Positions 44,701-57,520 of a stretch of 64,000 nt of DNA are shown piece after piece; the stretch's first letter is position 1; each line of letters starts with the position of its first letter. The position numbers and the translations under genes were made by a program. The DNA is from Dastarcus helophoroides. Its lineage: Eukaryota > Arthropoda > Insecta > Coleoptera > Bothrideridae. The notes under the pieces are model-generated. The model saw nothing but the letters and a program-made list of their open reading frames with translations, ran no database searches and had not been told where the DNA came from. Where the stretch lies: assembly GCA_028583605.1 (NCBI GenBank), contig CM053327.1:26771629-26835628 (forward strand), read 5' to 3'.

Positions 44701-45668
44701 AAACAACTTTGATCACCTACAATAATTTGGATAAATTCTTTATTCGTCAACTAAGTCAAGACTCAACGCGTATAGGCAACTTTATATACAATTGTGTGTG
44801 TTATTCATTGCTTACATTTTAAGTAGTCTTTAATGCCTATTTTTACCACCTTTGAGGCTGAATTTTGAAAAATCCTCTCTTAGTGCTCACTTACGTATAA
44901 TTGCAACCACCTCTGTGTAATTTCATGCTCCCACACGCACCACTTTAGTCTATGCTTTGTCTTTTAGTCCGTGTTAGAGATTTATTAAGTAGAAGTAAAA
45001 TCATTTAGTTAAAACATAAGCTTTAACACCATATTTCGAGAAAAAAATCACATTTCGCGGGAGGCTTAAAATTGATATATGTTTAACAGGAAATTTTGAT
45101 AAACCAGGTAACTTAAAATTTTGATAAAATTACGACTTTTTAGAAAATGAAAATTTTAAAGTAAAATACCAAAATTTCCCTCGATACCTTAAATTTTCTT
45201 AAACAAGTCGAAGTAGTAAGAACATTTTTGTTCAATTTCATATTTCACAACTCAGATTTCGTTTTAAAAATCCGAAAACGTTTTTTTTTTCATTTTATAA
45301 ACTGTTGGTACTTCATAAGATGTTGGCTCCTTTTTTTGAAATTTAAATTTTGATTTCTATAATTAAAAAAAGAACTCAGATCACCCGACAAAATTTGGAT
45401 AAATTTTGTGGAGATACATTCATCAACAAAGTCATCCCGTGTATTATTCGTTGCTTATATTGTAAGTATTCTTTAATGCCTATTTTTACCACCTTTGGGG
45501 CTGCATTTTGAAAAATCTTCTCTTAGTGCTCACCTACGTATAATTGCAATCACTTCTGTGAAATTTCATGCTCCTACACGCACCAGTTGTCTTTTAGTCC
45601 GTGTTAGAGATTTATTAAGTAGAAGTACAATGATTTAGTTAAAACATAAGCTTTAACACCATATTTCG

Positions 45669-46113
45669 ATTGCAAGTAGAATACCACCTATAATGCAAAT
45701 TCATGCAGCCCTCCAGGCATGTATAGTGAATCGTCAGTAGCTGAACTATCAACATTTGACACACTGCCACCTAGCGAAGTGGTTGCTCTCTAGGAAGGTT
45801 CCCAGAAGACAAGTATTCTAATGCACAGGCCAATGGGTTTAAACATTTATTAGATTCGAAGTTTGGAAACCGATCTTGTTAGATCTCGTCAGTTTGGCAT
45901 ATCCAACTCGCCATGCACTCCACGCCTGGAGGGCTGCATGAATTTGCGTCTAGGTTGTATTCTACTTGCATAGGACATAGTTGGCGATGGCCATAGTTTT
46001 CTCTATGGACCAATAGGTGGCGGTAGTCACCGTTCTAATAAGATCGAAACCGGTCTTTGCTTTCCAAACTTCGAATCTAATAAATGTTTAAACCTATTGG
46101 TCTGTGCATTAGA
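45669..46113. mobile_element. Foldback element with 11-bp target duplication
   Basis: A 445-bp insert between two ACCATATTTCG words (45658-45668 and 46114-46124). The uninterrupted site ACACCATATTTCGAGAAAAA exists at about 45030 in tandem unit 1. The left part has the FB1 arm and FB2 arm; the right part has inverted FB1 and FB2 pieces. The motif on the minus strand, CTGACGA (45892-45886) with stem GATCT/AGATC, is here followed directly by GGTTTCC because a deletion removed GAAAC. Confidence 0.8.
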
Positions 46114-46848
46114 ACCATATTTCGGGAAAAAAATTCACATTTCGTGAGAGACTCAAAATTGATACAATTTTAACACGAAATTTTGATGAACCAAATAACT
46201 TACAATTCTGATAAAATTACGACTTTTTTGGGAAGCTTTTAGAAAGGGAAAATATTAAAGTTAAAGGTCAAAATTTTCCTTGAAACCTTCAACTATTTTA
46301 AACAAGTCGAAGTTTGAAGAACATTTTTGATCAATTTAACTTTTCAAAACTCAGATTTCGTTTTAAAAATCCGAAAAGGTTTTTTTTGTTCATTTTATAA
46401 ATTGTTGGTACTTTATAAAATGTTGGCCCCTTTTTGAAATTTAAATTTTGATTTCTATAATTAAAAAAAGAACTCAGATCACTCGCAAAAATTTGGATAA
46501 ATTTCATAGAGATACATTCATCAACGAAGTCAGGATTCAACGCGTATAGGCAACTTTGAATACATTCGCGTGTGTTATTCATTGCTCACATTTTAAGTAG
46601 TTTTTAATGCCTATTTTTACCACCTTAGAGGCTGAGTTTTGAATCTCTTAGTGTTCACCTACGTATTATTGGAACCACTTATGTGAAGTTTCATGCTCCT
46701 ACACGCACCAGTTGTCTTTTAGTCTGTGTTAGAGATTTATTAAGTAGAAGTACAATCATTTAGTTAAAACATAAGCTTTAACATCATATTTCGATTAAAA
46801 GTAGCCTACAACCTAGACTGCAAATTCCCTGACCTCCAGGCGTGTATA

Positions 46849-48449
46849 CGAGCCCCTTCCCATTTCAATTGGCCCAGCTATTAAAATCTTAGGCTTTTGG
46901 TTATTAATAAAATACAATAAATACTAGAAGCTCTTTTTAGGCAAAAAAATAATTAATAACATATATTTAATAATTTGCAGTAGAAAACACCAACTTTATT
47001 ATTCCCTATTCGGATTTGAAACAAACAAGCGAAAATGTTGCAATAATACGCCATTACAAGGTAAGCCTATATTCCGAAAATGACTGTGGACAACATATGT
47101 CAAAACAATTACTATTACTCACAGCTGTCAGAATGCATTTGATGCAGCTTCAAGGTAGTTGCATTTTTCAAAAAGGGTAGAGGAAAGATGATGGATGACA
47201 AAATTCGTTCACTTATCATTAAATTTTTTAAATGTGGAAAATCAAACTTTAAAATTGCAAATTCATTAGAGTTACTGCTGTATAGTTTAAAAAATATAGT
47301 TAGAAGGTATAAAATGACCGGTTCAGTCACTACAAAACCCCGATATGTGAAAAAAGCAAAATTACCAGTGCAGACAGAAGATCATTAAAAAGAATTATCA
47401 ACAAAAACAGACATGCCAATTACCTTCAGTTAAGTGCTTTGTAGAGCGATAGTTTTGAAAGATGTATTTCTATATGAACAACTCACAGAGAAGCTAATAA
47501 GTTGGGATTTGGTGTGTTTTTCAATAAAAACCTTAAACTTGTAAAATTAGGAATGACAATTTTGCATTAGGCCAAAGAAAAATCACTTTTAACAACACAG
47601 CAAAAGAAAAATAGGTTCAGGTGGGCAAAAGAATATGAGGATCGGGTATTTCAGTTATGGCGCGATAAGGCACGGTTCGAAGTTTGTATTTGATTCAGTT
47701 AGAGTAGAGTTATTCAAAAAAATAAATGAGGCGTTCTATCCCGACTGCCTCATAAGAAAAGTAAAATTTTCTGCATCTGTCATGGTGTGGGGTAGCATGC
47801 CATCAACAAGAGTAGGAAAACTCCATATAAACAAATACCATTTTAGAAGAACCACTTTTATCGGTCATGAACGAATTTTTGACATCCTTCTAAGAATTCG
47901 TGTTTCAACAGGACGGCGCAGCATGCCACACCTCTAAAGCTCTAAAAGCTTAAAATGGATGAAAGACTATACTATACCACCTTTAAAATAGCTTTTTAGT
48001 ATTCCGGATTTATCACCCATAGAAACTTTATGGAACGAGACGAAAAAGGTGCGGAAACATCATGCACGAACAATCCCTGAACTGAAGCAAAGGCTTCAAG
48101 AAATATGGGATTCTTTGACACCAAAATTTTGCCAAGATTTGGTTAATACTATGCCCCAACGAATTATAGCTGTTATATAAAACAAAGGAGATGTTACCGA
48201 GTGGTAAATAATAAAATTGTTGTTTTCTTAATTTAACGTATTTGTTCACATATTTTCTATTTGTTTACATTTTGTGGTAATCATCAGTTTTATTTATCTA
48301 ATAGGCATTTTATGTAATTACAATGTATTAAAAATACTGTTAAAAGAATAAACAATTTGGAATTCGATTATTTCTTTCTATTTTTTCTACCCCAATGCGA
48401 AATCTCTAATAAATCTTAAGGTGGGCCAACTGAAATGGGAAGGGGCTCG
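46849..48449 (+). mobile_element. Tc1/mariner-like transposon, 1601 bp, TA target duplication
   Basis: Terminal inverted repeats of about 27 bp begin CGAGCCCCTTCCCATTTCA and differ at few positions (AATTGGCCCAG left, AGTTGGCCCAC right). TA flanks at 46847-46848 and 48450-48451 mark the target duplication. Joining the flanks gives GGCGTGTATAGTGTATCG, exactly the sequence at 1503 in another foldback copy, so the empty site is known. One broken transposase frame runs in plus orientation inside. Similar ends but a dead frame suggest a moderately young, now inactive copy. Confidence 0.92.
47188..48180 (+). pseudogene. Tc1/mariner-family transposase, broken
   Basis: The N-terminal frame MMDDKIRSLIIKFFKCGKSN has helix-turn-helix character and continues to RRYKMTGSVTTKPRY. 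A frameshift near 47375 leads to RSLKRIINKNRHANYLQL, and further breaks to HREANKLGFGVFF and QQKKNRFRWAKEYED. Next come SKFVFDSVRVELFKKINEAF, where the expected DESKF has lost its Asp, and SVMVWGSMPS. QQDGAACHTSKALK (Asp at 47912) and PDLSPIETLWNETKK (Glu at 48022) carry the other two catalytic residues, about 35-36 codons apart allowing for indels, close to the D34E spacing of Tc1-type enzymes. The frame ends MPQRIIAVI and stop. At least four frameshifts or stops. Confidence 0.9.
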
Positions 48450-49299
48450 TAGTGTATCGTAGGTAGCTGAACTACCAACAGTTGAAACACTGCCACCTAG
48501 CGAAGCGGTTGCTCTCTAGGAAGGTTCCCAGAAGACAAGGATTCTAATGCACAGACCAATAGGTTTGAACATTTATTAGATTCGAAGTTTGGAAACCAAA
48601 GATCAGTTTCGATCTTGTTACATCTCGTCAGTTTGGTATATCCAACTCGCCATACATTCCATACACGCCTGGAGGGCTGCATGAATTTGCAGTCTAGGTT
48701 GTATTCTATTTGCATACGACATTGTTGGCGATGACCATAGATGGCGATAGTCTGAGAGTCACAAGCTTGACGTTCGTTGATTCTTTAGTATTTACTTGTC
48801 GGAACATTTGTTAACATTCGAGTTGGATATACCGAACTAACGAGATCTAACAAGATCGAAACCAGTCTTTGGTTTCCAAACCTCGAATCTAATAAATGTT
48901 CAGACCTATTGGTCTGTGCATTAGAACCATATTTCGAGAAAAAAAATTCATATTTCGCGAGAGAATCAAAATTGATCCACGTTTAACACAAAATTTTGAT
49001 AAAGCAGATAACTTAAAATTCTGATAAAATTACGACCTTTTTTGGAGAAGCTTTTAGAAAAGGAAAATTTGAAAGTAAAAGATCAAAATTTCCCTCAAAA
49101 CCTTAAACTTTCTTAAACAAGTCGAAGTTTTAAGAACATTTTTCATCAATTTAATTTTTCAAAACCCAGATTTCATTTTAAAAATTCCAAAACTTATTTT
49201 TATTTTGTAACCTGTTGGTACTTCAAATCTGAAATGTTGGCTCCCTTTTTTTTTGAAATTTAAGTTTTGATTTCTATAATTTAACTTTTTTCGAAATTT

Positions 49300-50690
49300 A
49301 AAGTTTGAATTCTTCAAAAACTTCAAAAATTTAAATTAAAAAAAAAGCAAAAAGTAGCAACTAAACATTTAAATTGTCGCTGCTTGTTAGTGTTTTGCTT
49401 TAATTGTCGTGTATGCTGATACAATTGTCATAAGTTTCGTTTTCGGTCGAAATCAGAGTAGAAGCCGAAATTTGGTTTCAATTTCGGCCAAGAATAGTTT
49501 CGGTCGCTTTCCATAAATCGTACGATTTTTTATTCACTTTGTTGTTAGCTAATTATGGGCGTATTTTGCGTCTACACAACAAACTCATCATTCGAAAAAA
49601 TGATTTAGTTCACCATTAAAAATAAACATTATTGTTGTCTATATCTATTATTTTATCGACAATTTGTTTTCCATAAAATGACTAGGCTATTGTAATTTTA
49701 CGCACGCAATAAGCCATGAATTATTTATATTATGCGTATTACACGTATTCGTGCTATTTACTAATGTCAAAATTTGCTTCCTGTGCTTCCTGATGTTATT
49801 CGTGGCGCATCATTTAAATTTTTTATTTACCAATGGTTACATTCGGTATAAGATTAATTAGGTGATGATATCATTTCATGATGACCGTTCTTCAATACTT
49901 ATCTGTTGTTTATTAATTAGGCGAAGTTTATCACTTCTCTTGATTAATTTTAAGATGCGTGGTAAATTAAATTTAATTGCAGTAACTCTCAAATAGATAT
50001 AATACGAAATAAGTGGCTATTCAAAGAAAATATTTAATAGTAATAGCTTAATATCCATGTTATTAGAAAGATGATCATATTTTTATATAGCAATGACAAC
50101 TTAATCATATACGATATCAATGACATTATGTGGTAACTACACCATTATTATAATTATACCGCTCATCAAAAGTCAATTACTGTCATTAAATCGGTGATTT
50201 TTCACGCCAATGATTCATATTTCACGACATTGTTATAATCGACCACTTTTTCGACCCGATCTCACGCCCTTGGGATTCCTTTGGACATACTCCACATTAT
50301 CAACTTTCTTTGTGCTTTCTCGAGATACAGACGGCAACACTTTAAATAACTTCAACCTTGGCTTAGTTGCTATTTTGTAAGAGGTAAGAGCTGACAAAAA
50401 ACAAGAAGCACGAGTGAATGTACGGATCAAAGGTAGTCAGTCACTGATATATTTAGCATTTGGTATAAATGCACTTAGTTCGGTCATCGGCCAACAATGC
50501 TAATTAGATACAAAGGCGGATGTTTGGAATGTTTACAACTCAGTTCTAATGTAACGTGTTTCTTTCGACGGCATTTTTTAAATATGTCTTCTCGCATTCA
50601 ACTGAAAGTTGGAAATAAATATTCTAACTAGCTGATACCAGGGCTTTCTGCGTGAAAGAAGAGAAACGATTCTTGAGTCACCTTTTTGAG
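49300..50690. other. AT-rich sequence with one exon-like frame
   Basis: Mostly AT-rich and of normal complexity. A minus-strand frame at 50233-50430 (no ATG; opens with TTG) reads SALTSYKIATKPRLKLFKVL, then STKKVDNVEYVQRNPKGVRS and GRKSGRL before a stop. It contains GCTTCTTGTTTTTTGTCAG, a good 3' splice acceptor, so a short terminal exon is conceivable. No family was recognised. Confidence 0.25.
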
Positions 50691-52020
50691 ACTTTCTACC
50701 TTTTTTTTGAAGAATTCGATTTTTGTGGAAAATTTCGACTTATTTTGAACATTTTTACGTAATTTTAAAAATTTCTATTTATTTGGAAATGTCTCATTTT
50801 AAAATAGCCATTTTTTTCAAAGTGTCTATCTTTTCTCGTTCGACTCCCAAAATTTCAAGATTTTCTCGAAATTTTGACGTAATTTTGAAAATTTCGACTG
50901 TTTTCGATATCTTGACTTTTTGAAAATTCTAACTTCTTTATAACTTCTAGCTTTTTTGTATATATTTAGGTTTTTTATAAAAACTTTTTGTCTTTCGAAT
51001 TATCCATCTTTTGAAAGTAGTTCTTTTTTGAATATTTTGACTGTATCTTAAGATTTCTAGTTTTTTTGAGAAATTTTGACCTTTTTAACATTTTGTCCTT
51101 ATTTTGAGAATTTTAACCTTTTATTTTTTCAAAAGTCATGGATCTTGTTATTAAAAATGTATAACCTTTTTAAAATTTCCACTTGAAATTTCAACAATTT
51201 TGCAAATCGCTTTTAAATTCGATTGTGTTAAATCCGTGTCTTCGAACCGCTAGTTTTTTCGTTTTCGGTTTTCGTTGCTGAAAAAAAATTATATCGGTTG
51301 CGTTCCGATTTTCATTCCGACAAAAATAGTGTTTTTTCCGGTTTTCGGTTTAGTTCCTGATGAATCATTATCTAATTTTTTAAAGTTTTTATTTGATGTA
51401 AAAATGATTTTTTAACATAATTTAGGAAATGTTTTCTTTCTTTTCTTTAATATTACAACATATAACTAATCTAGTCTTGCTTAAAATTTGGATAAAATAT
51501 CCTCGATTTTTCGAGTTTAGAAATTTTAAGTCGAAACTCTGAATTCTAAGTTCATTTTAAGTTTAGATTTCAGGAAAGACCCGAATTTTATAAAAAAATA
51601 AATCGGAATATCCGAGTTTAAAAACTATATTTAAATTCGGAATTTTCATAAAAATCTTAAATTATTTACCCAGCAGTTTGAACACTTTTAGCATATGTAA
51701 CGTTGGGCGATTAAATTCGAAAAGAGATAATTTTTTTCATAATTTTGGTTTTCTATCGAAGTTTTGATTTTGACTCGCTTTTTTCTGAAGAAATTGATTT
51801 TTACTAATTTAACTCTGTTTTCTAGAACTTAGGAGTGAATAAACGACCAAATTAAAAAATAAAAATTTCAAATTTTGAATTAGGATTTTGAGGATATAGT
51901 CAAAATTTCGAAAAAAAGAACTCAATTTATCTAAGAGAAGAGTTCTCAAATTGTCTCCCTTAATTTAGAAATAGTGACCTTAAACCCAAATATTCAATTT
52001 TTTCAAGAAATATGGCTGAA
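50690..52020. repeat. Degenerate block 10 (minus polarity, decaying rightwards)
   Basis: Clear minus-type words to about 51.2 kb (AAAATTTCGACTTATTTTG, CTCGAAATTTTGACG), then weaker repeats. A GC-neutral stretch at 51240-51360 repeats the words CGGTTTTCGTT, CGGTTGCGTTCCG and TTCCGGTTTTCGGTTT. Similar TTTCGGTCG words occur at 49440-49510 and 42600-42650. Confidence 0.6.
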
Positions 52021-52027
52021 AACTATT

Positions 52028-54360
52028 TTATTGAAGTTTAATCCACTCGCAAAGGGCAACCCAATTATGCCTTCAAAGCACTGCAAGTAGGATGCGGAAA
52101 TAAGGATAAATGGCGATGAACCGCCTTCTTGAACAAGGATAGGTTGTAATTTTTGGGAAATTTCCATTCGGTAACGAGTTCCATAACTTGGAAGTTCTAT
52201 AGAAAAAAAGGGTCTCTGTAGACAAAAGTCCTCACTGTGTCAAGCTGGACCCCACAGGAATTTGCTGCCATGCCTCAAAAATCTATTAGTTAAATCCTAT
52301 TAGTTCCTGCGAGCATCTGTCATGATAGTACTTGTAGAAAAGAGACAAGTCACCAACCATCCGCCTGTGTTCTAGTGTTTCGAGAGAATCGGTCAAACTT
52401 TCGTCATCAGTTAGGCGAATTGCTCTTCTTTGAATTCAATCTAAAAGAGCTGTAATGTGCTTTGGGGCTGAACTCCAAACAAGAGAACAGTATTCTGGTG
52501 TTGGCCTAATTTGAGCTTTGTGTTGTGTGAGTAGCTGATGAGATGTGAAGTACTTTTTAGCTCTAAAAAGAAAGCTGAGCTTCTGAGAGGCGGACTTGGC
52601 AATGGCGCGCACATGATTGTCCCAAGAGAAATTAGTGCTCGCATTGACTCCTAGGATAGACAGATTAGATCCCATCGGGAGGATTTTACCGTCCCTTAGC
52701 ATGTTTGTTGCATTATCCCTTGATGTTTTCTTAGAGAAAACCGCCGCCAGAGTTTTTGAAGCGTTGAAGTCGACCAGATTTTTCTTACCCCATTCTAGAA
52801 CGATTAGTCATCTGTGTCTACTGTTCCCTTAGTCGATCTGAAGCAACGACGAATAATGGTTTGTCAGAGAAAAAGATGATACCAGGCTACTATTATCTGC
52901 GTAACTGTAAATAGAATTGGAAGATGAAGCTAAGAGATAGTTTATGTATAACAGAAGCAAAGTAAGAGACAGGGCAGATCCCTGAGGCACTTCTGCATTA
53001 ATCGCGAATGTACCGGATAAGATGCCATCAACTGAAGAGATCTGTTAGCGAGAAAACTGGATATCAAATGACAGAGTCCAGGAGGAAGACCATGGGATGT
53101 CAATTTGGAGCGAAGAGATCGGTGCCAGATTCTGTCGAAGGCCTTTGAGATGTCCAATGCCTCAATCCTAGCCTCACCATGTTTTTCCATAGCTGAGTTA
53201 CAGATATGAGTAACATATGTCAGTAGATCACCAGTTGAGCCTTGCCGTCTGAAACCCTATTGCTTGTCCGAGATGATTCTATTCTCCTTCAGATATTTAA
53301 GAATCTCGTTGTTGATATTTTCCTTACTTTAGATAAGGGTAATAAAGATATAGGGCGATAGTTGGTACCCAGATTCCTTTTTCCCTTTTTAGGGTCAGGG
53401 CCTAGCAGATTTCCAGATGTTAGGGAATACACCTTTATTGTAAGAGGGTGTAAACAATTTGCTTAAGACAGGAGTCAACTCTGGGGCGCCCTTCTCAAGA
53501 AAAATAGCAGAGATACCATGAAGACCAGAAGCTTCCGATGTGTCGAGCTCGAGAAGAATTTTCCTGATTGTGCGTTGTTTAAAAATAACTTCAGGCATCG
53601 AAGTGCCAACCTTAGGAGCAATAGATTCTGCGTTTCGAGAATCAAGATTGGAATTTTTAGCAAGCATTAAGGTTAGCATGTCAGCTTTTTCCTTGAAAAT
53701 AGTCGCAATATTGTTATTGTCATCAAGTAAAGGTGGAAAATTTGAAGAATTCTTTCCAATTGACTTTAAAAATCCCCAAAAGAATCTGTAACCCTTCGGA
53801 CAGTTATAAGCCTCTGGTGCATGTTACGATCGAAATCACTTTTTGCCTTGTCAATAATTACAAGAATGTCGTACATCTACAAATGTGGTGCCTGAGGGAT
53901 TATTTCGCCAACGACGATATGCGCGACTTTTGCAGAAGATATCCCGAGCACATTTTTGCTGAACTAAGATTGGAAGCAAACTTCTTTTGGGTGCAGGGAA
54001 TTGGGCATTCCATACCAATCAGGATAGTTTCAGTGATGGATTCGGCGATTGAGAAAGGGTTGTCTGAGTTAAAGCAGACTTCCTGTCATGGGAAAGATGC
54101 AAAGAAGTTTTTTAATTCTTCCCAGCTTGCAGAGTTGCAGCGCCAAACCGTGCGGGACTGTGTCTGAGGAGGAGGTGGTATATGAAGCGAGCGAGAGGCT
54201 GCTACAAGCTTGTGATCCGAATTTCCAAGCGGTGATGTCACAGAGATTTTATACGAATTTGGAGAATTTGTAAGCAAAAGGTCGAGTACATCAGAAATTC
54301 TTGTGGGTTCCTCAACTAAAAGCGATAGGCCACAAGTGATGGCGAAAGTCTCTGCCACTC
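52028..54360 (-). pseudogene. Jockey/CR1-like LINE, 5'-truncated, minus strand
   Basis: Read on the minus strand from 54360: end of the endonuclease domain (SDVLDLLLTNSPNSYKISVT and NSDHKL, the terminal SDH motif), linker RAYRRWRNNPSG, RT start (KGYRFFWGFLKSI), RKILLELDTSEASGLHGISA, motif A region EALDISKAFDRIWHRSL, GLPPGLCHLISSFLANRSL, motif C as YADN (52903-52892) instead of YADD, thumb region SILGVNASTNFSWDNHVRAI, and the C-terminal tail. Internal stops and frameshifts separate the frames. The 3' end near 52030 matches the other copies (TTTAATCCACTCGC on the plus strand). A plus-strand 144-codon frame (53733-54167) is its shadow. Confidence 0.9.
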
Positions 54361-55080
54361 AAAATTGGATTTTTTTTTTGTAAAATTTCAATTCAAATCT
54401 CAAGAGCCAACAAACATGAGGATTAATTGTAAAACGTCGACATCTGTAATGCAACATTGCAATAACACTTCACTCCTTAGCGAAAGGTTTAAATTTATAG
54501 ACCTCATATCCTATAATTATAACCATTATAAGACAACCTGCTAGCTTAATTAATATTAATAATGATTTGTTTGGAGTTCCCGTTTTTTTTATATTAACAT
54601 AACACTTGTATATGACTATATATGAAAATCAGCATTACATCACTCTAATTATGAAAGAATTAATTTGAAATAAATCATTTATTAGATTGGTTGGAAAATA
54701 TACATAAACTAGTTAACCTTTTTCGTTTACATCGTCGTGAATCATCGTCGGGTGTGGCGCAGAAAATTTTCACGATTTGTTTGATGCAATGTTTCGATAG
54801 TTTTACCTGTATTTCTAGTATACACATCAAAAGCAAATCTACCTTGTCTTAAAGAGGAAATGATATTTGTTCATTAGTTGCGATAACAACACACTATACA
54901 CAATCGCGTCAAGAAAAAATTGAAGCGGTTTTAAAATTCCTTGTACTTACGTTTAAATCCCAAGATGTCGCACATTTTTAAATTAATGAGAAAGACGATC
55001 ATACAAAACAGGGCGCTAGAATCCATCATGAAGACACCGCACTGCACACAATCATTTCAGATAAAATCGTAACCGAATGC
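54361..55080. other. AT-rich sequence without a recognised gene
   Basis: Normal-complexity DNA (for example GAATCATCGTCGGGTGTGGC near 54737). No frame, RNA gene or transposon end could be supported. Confidence 0.4.
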
Positions 55081-55089
55081 TTTAGAAAA

Positions 55090-57520
55090 ATTTGTTGACA
55101 ATAATATTCCTACTATTTTAAAATATTGGCTTTTTTGTATATATTTTGATTTTTCCGAAAAATTTGAATTGTTTTGAATATTTTGTCCATGTATTAAAAT
55201 TTTTCCTTCTTAGAAATTTCAACTTTTTTGAAAATTTCAATTTCTTTTCCAAATTTCGATTTTTTTTTTGAATATCTGTTTTGAATTTACCTTTAAGTTT
55301 TGAATTTTTTATTGACCTTCTTTAAATTTTCGACTTGGTTTTAAAAAATTTTTTCAAAATCCTCTTTCCCATTAAAAATGTATAGCTTTTTTCTTCAAGT
55401 CTTGACTCTTGAAATTTTAATTTTGTAGTTTTCTTTTGTAAATCTATCTTAAAGAGCAACTTCTATAAAAATTCCAATTATTTTTGAAGATTTCAACTTT
55501 GAACTTTTGAAAACTTTAACTTTCTTGAAATTCCGAAAGAGGACACAATTTCTAAAAGCCGATTTTTGTGAAAAAAATGGCGATTTCCTAAATATTTTGA
55601 ATTTAGATAAAAAAACTTTCAAACATATTTCTCTCAGAAGTTTTCTTTCTATTAAAATTTCAATGCAACTTTAGAAAAATAAACGAATTTTGTAAAAAAA
55701 GTCGAACTCCTCAGAAAAAATTTAATTTTAAATAAAACAGAATATATCAAATTTTGAAATAAAAGTCAAAATTTGGAGAATAAGGTAAAATTCGAACAAG
55801 TTTAAATTACCAGGAATCAAATTTTTAAAAAAATAAGACAAAACAAATAATTAACAAAACGGGCGTCGAAAAAAAATTACGATTTTTGAAAAATTCGTTG
55901 CAATTTCGAGAAAAAGAACACACTTTCTAGACAATATTCCAAATTTACAAGAAATAGTCCAGTTGTAAGAGTAAAATTGGAATCTTGAGAATAAACTAGC
56001 AATTTCGAAGAAGATAATTGAGAAAGCCACAATTTTCAGTAAAGCATATTAAAAATAAAAACCTCAGCCTTTTTCCCCAGCTCGAAAAATGTTCAAATTT
56101 GGAAAAAAGTCAAAATTTTCAAAGCTCTAATTTTGTAAAAAGACGGAATTTTCAGAAAAAGTTGAATTTTGTGAAAGAAAAATTGCAATTTGCAAAAACT
56201 TTGTTCTTAAAAATTTAAAATTCCATAAAAACTTTGAATTTACAAGAAACTTTTTCTCGAAATCCCCAAAAATATCCTCCTTAACATTTTTATTAACATT
56301 TCGATTTAATTTAGAGAGAAAAGTGAACATTTTCAGAATCATAAAGCATCACATTTTGAGTTTAAAGTCGAAATTTGTTAAAAAAGGCAAATATCTTCAA
56401 ACAACTTGCATAATTTTGAACTAAATAAACAATTTTTGAAGCAAAAGTGTAATTTTAAAAATAAAATCGAAATTTGGAAAAAAAATTTAGGAAAAGGTGA
56501 ATTTTAGGAATGAGACTATTTTAAGAGAGAAAAAGAGCCAAATTTTGAGAAAAAGACGAGTTTACCAGGAAAAAGAAAAAATTTCTAGAAATATTAAATA
56601 TCGGATATTAAGATAAAAATCAAAATTTCTTGAAAAAGGTAAACTTTAAGATACCAATTAAAATTTCTGAAAAATCAGATTCCAAGAGATTGAAATTTTC
56701 ATTTTTAAGTTAAATGTTCAGAAAATAATAATTTGGAAAAATGATGAAATTTCGAGAAAACTTCGAAATGGCCAAAAAATTCAAAATTTTCCGGAGAAAT
56801 TTAAAAAAAAAAGTCGAAATTTTGAAAAAATCTAAATTCTGAGAAAAAGACGAAATTAGAAAATGATCGAAATTCGGCGAAAAAAATTTAAGTTTTAAGA
56901 TAAAGCGTTTAATATTTTATTGAAAATTTGTAATTTTCCAGAAAGAATCAGATTTCAGCCAAATTTAGAAAAAGGAAAATTTTAAGAAAGAAAAATCGAG
57001 ATTTTAAGAAGAAATTGATATTTCATGGGTAAATATTTATTTTCTCTTGATTGCTCGACTCAGAGGAAGACATGGGTTCTATTTTGCCTCAATGTGCCGT
57101 CAGGAAATGTCCAATGGTGTGATACACGTCGAAATTTTGACTACCAGAAATGTGGATTAAAAAAAAGTTAAAAATTGTGAGGAATTTTTGTCCGTTTATA
57201 AAAATTTTAATTTTCCAAAATATAAACTTTTTTACCAGAAAATCCACCAAATTTTGAGAAAAAGGCAAATTTTAATAAAAAGCTGAAATTTGCAGAATTA
57301 AAAAAAGTCGTAATTCTCAAAAAAAGTCGAATTTCGAAAAATGGCAAAATTTCAGAAAAAAACGACGACTTTTAAATAAAAACTCGAAATTTCGACAAAG
57401 TCATGTTTGATAAAAGTAGTCGAATTTAATACATAAATGGGAAATTTCAAACAAACAAATTCTGTAAAGATAATGCAAAATTTGAGAACAAATTCATATT
57501 TTGAAAAAATGTTTCAGGGA
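55090..57520. repeat. Degenerate block 11 (minus to 55.5 kb, then plus polarity)
   Basis: T-rich AAATTTCAACTTTTTTGAAA words to about 55.5 kb, then A-rich GAGAAAAAG, GTCGAAATTTTGAAAAA and TTTTGAGAATAAAG words to 57.5 kb. The GAGAA flavour resembles block 5. A non-repeat scrap (CAGAGGAAGACATGGGTTCT) lies at 57062-57130. Confidence 0.8.

Larger units (their letters stand above)
46794..48925. mobile_element. Foldback element interrupted by a Tc1-like transposon
   Basis: The same insertion site as 45669, flanked by ATCATATTTCG (46783-46793) and ACCATATTTCG (48926-48936). Without the Tc1 element it is about 529 bp. FB1 arms run 46794-46846 continuing at 48450, with the inverted copy near 48660-48720. 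FB2 arms are at 48545-48600 and 48840-48925. The minus-strand motif CTGACGA (48631-48625) is followed by GATGT-AACA-AGATC and GAAAC. The plus-strand motif near 48855 has CTAACGA. Confidence 0.8.
44704..49290 (+). repeat. Segment present three times in tandem
   Basis: Unit starts at 44704, 45373 and 46471 share GATCACC..ACAAAATTTGGATAAAT, then module M1 (GCTGAATTTTGAAAAATCCT to CACCATATTTCG), then module M2 (TTAAAATTCTGATAAAATTA, CCTTAAACTTTCTTAAACAAG, ATTTCGTTTTAAAAATCCG, CTGTTGGTACTTCATAA). M2 copies lie at 45040-45395, 46125-46487 and 48937-49280. Unit 1 has M1 joined directly to M2. Units 2 and 3 have a foldback element at that junction, and unit 3 also has a Tc1 element. Confidence 0.85.

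Noticed and set aside
53733..54167. 144-codon open frame, plus strand
   Set aside because: It lies antisense to a LINE whose minus-strand reading gives recognisable RT and endonuclease-linker sequence.
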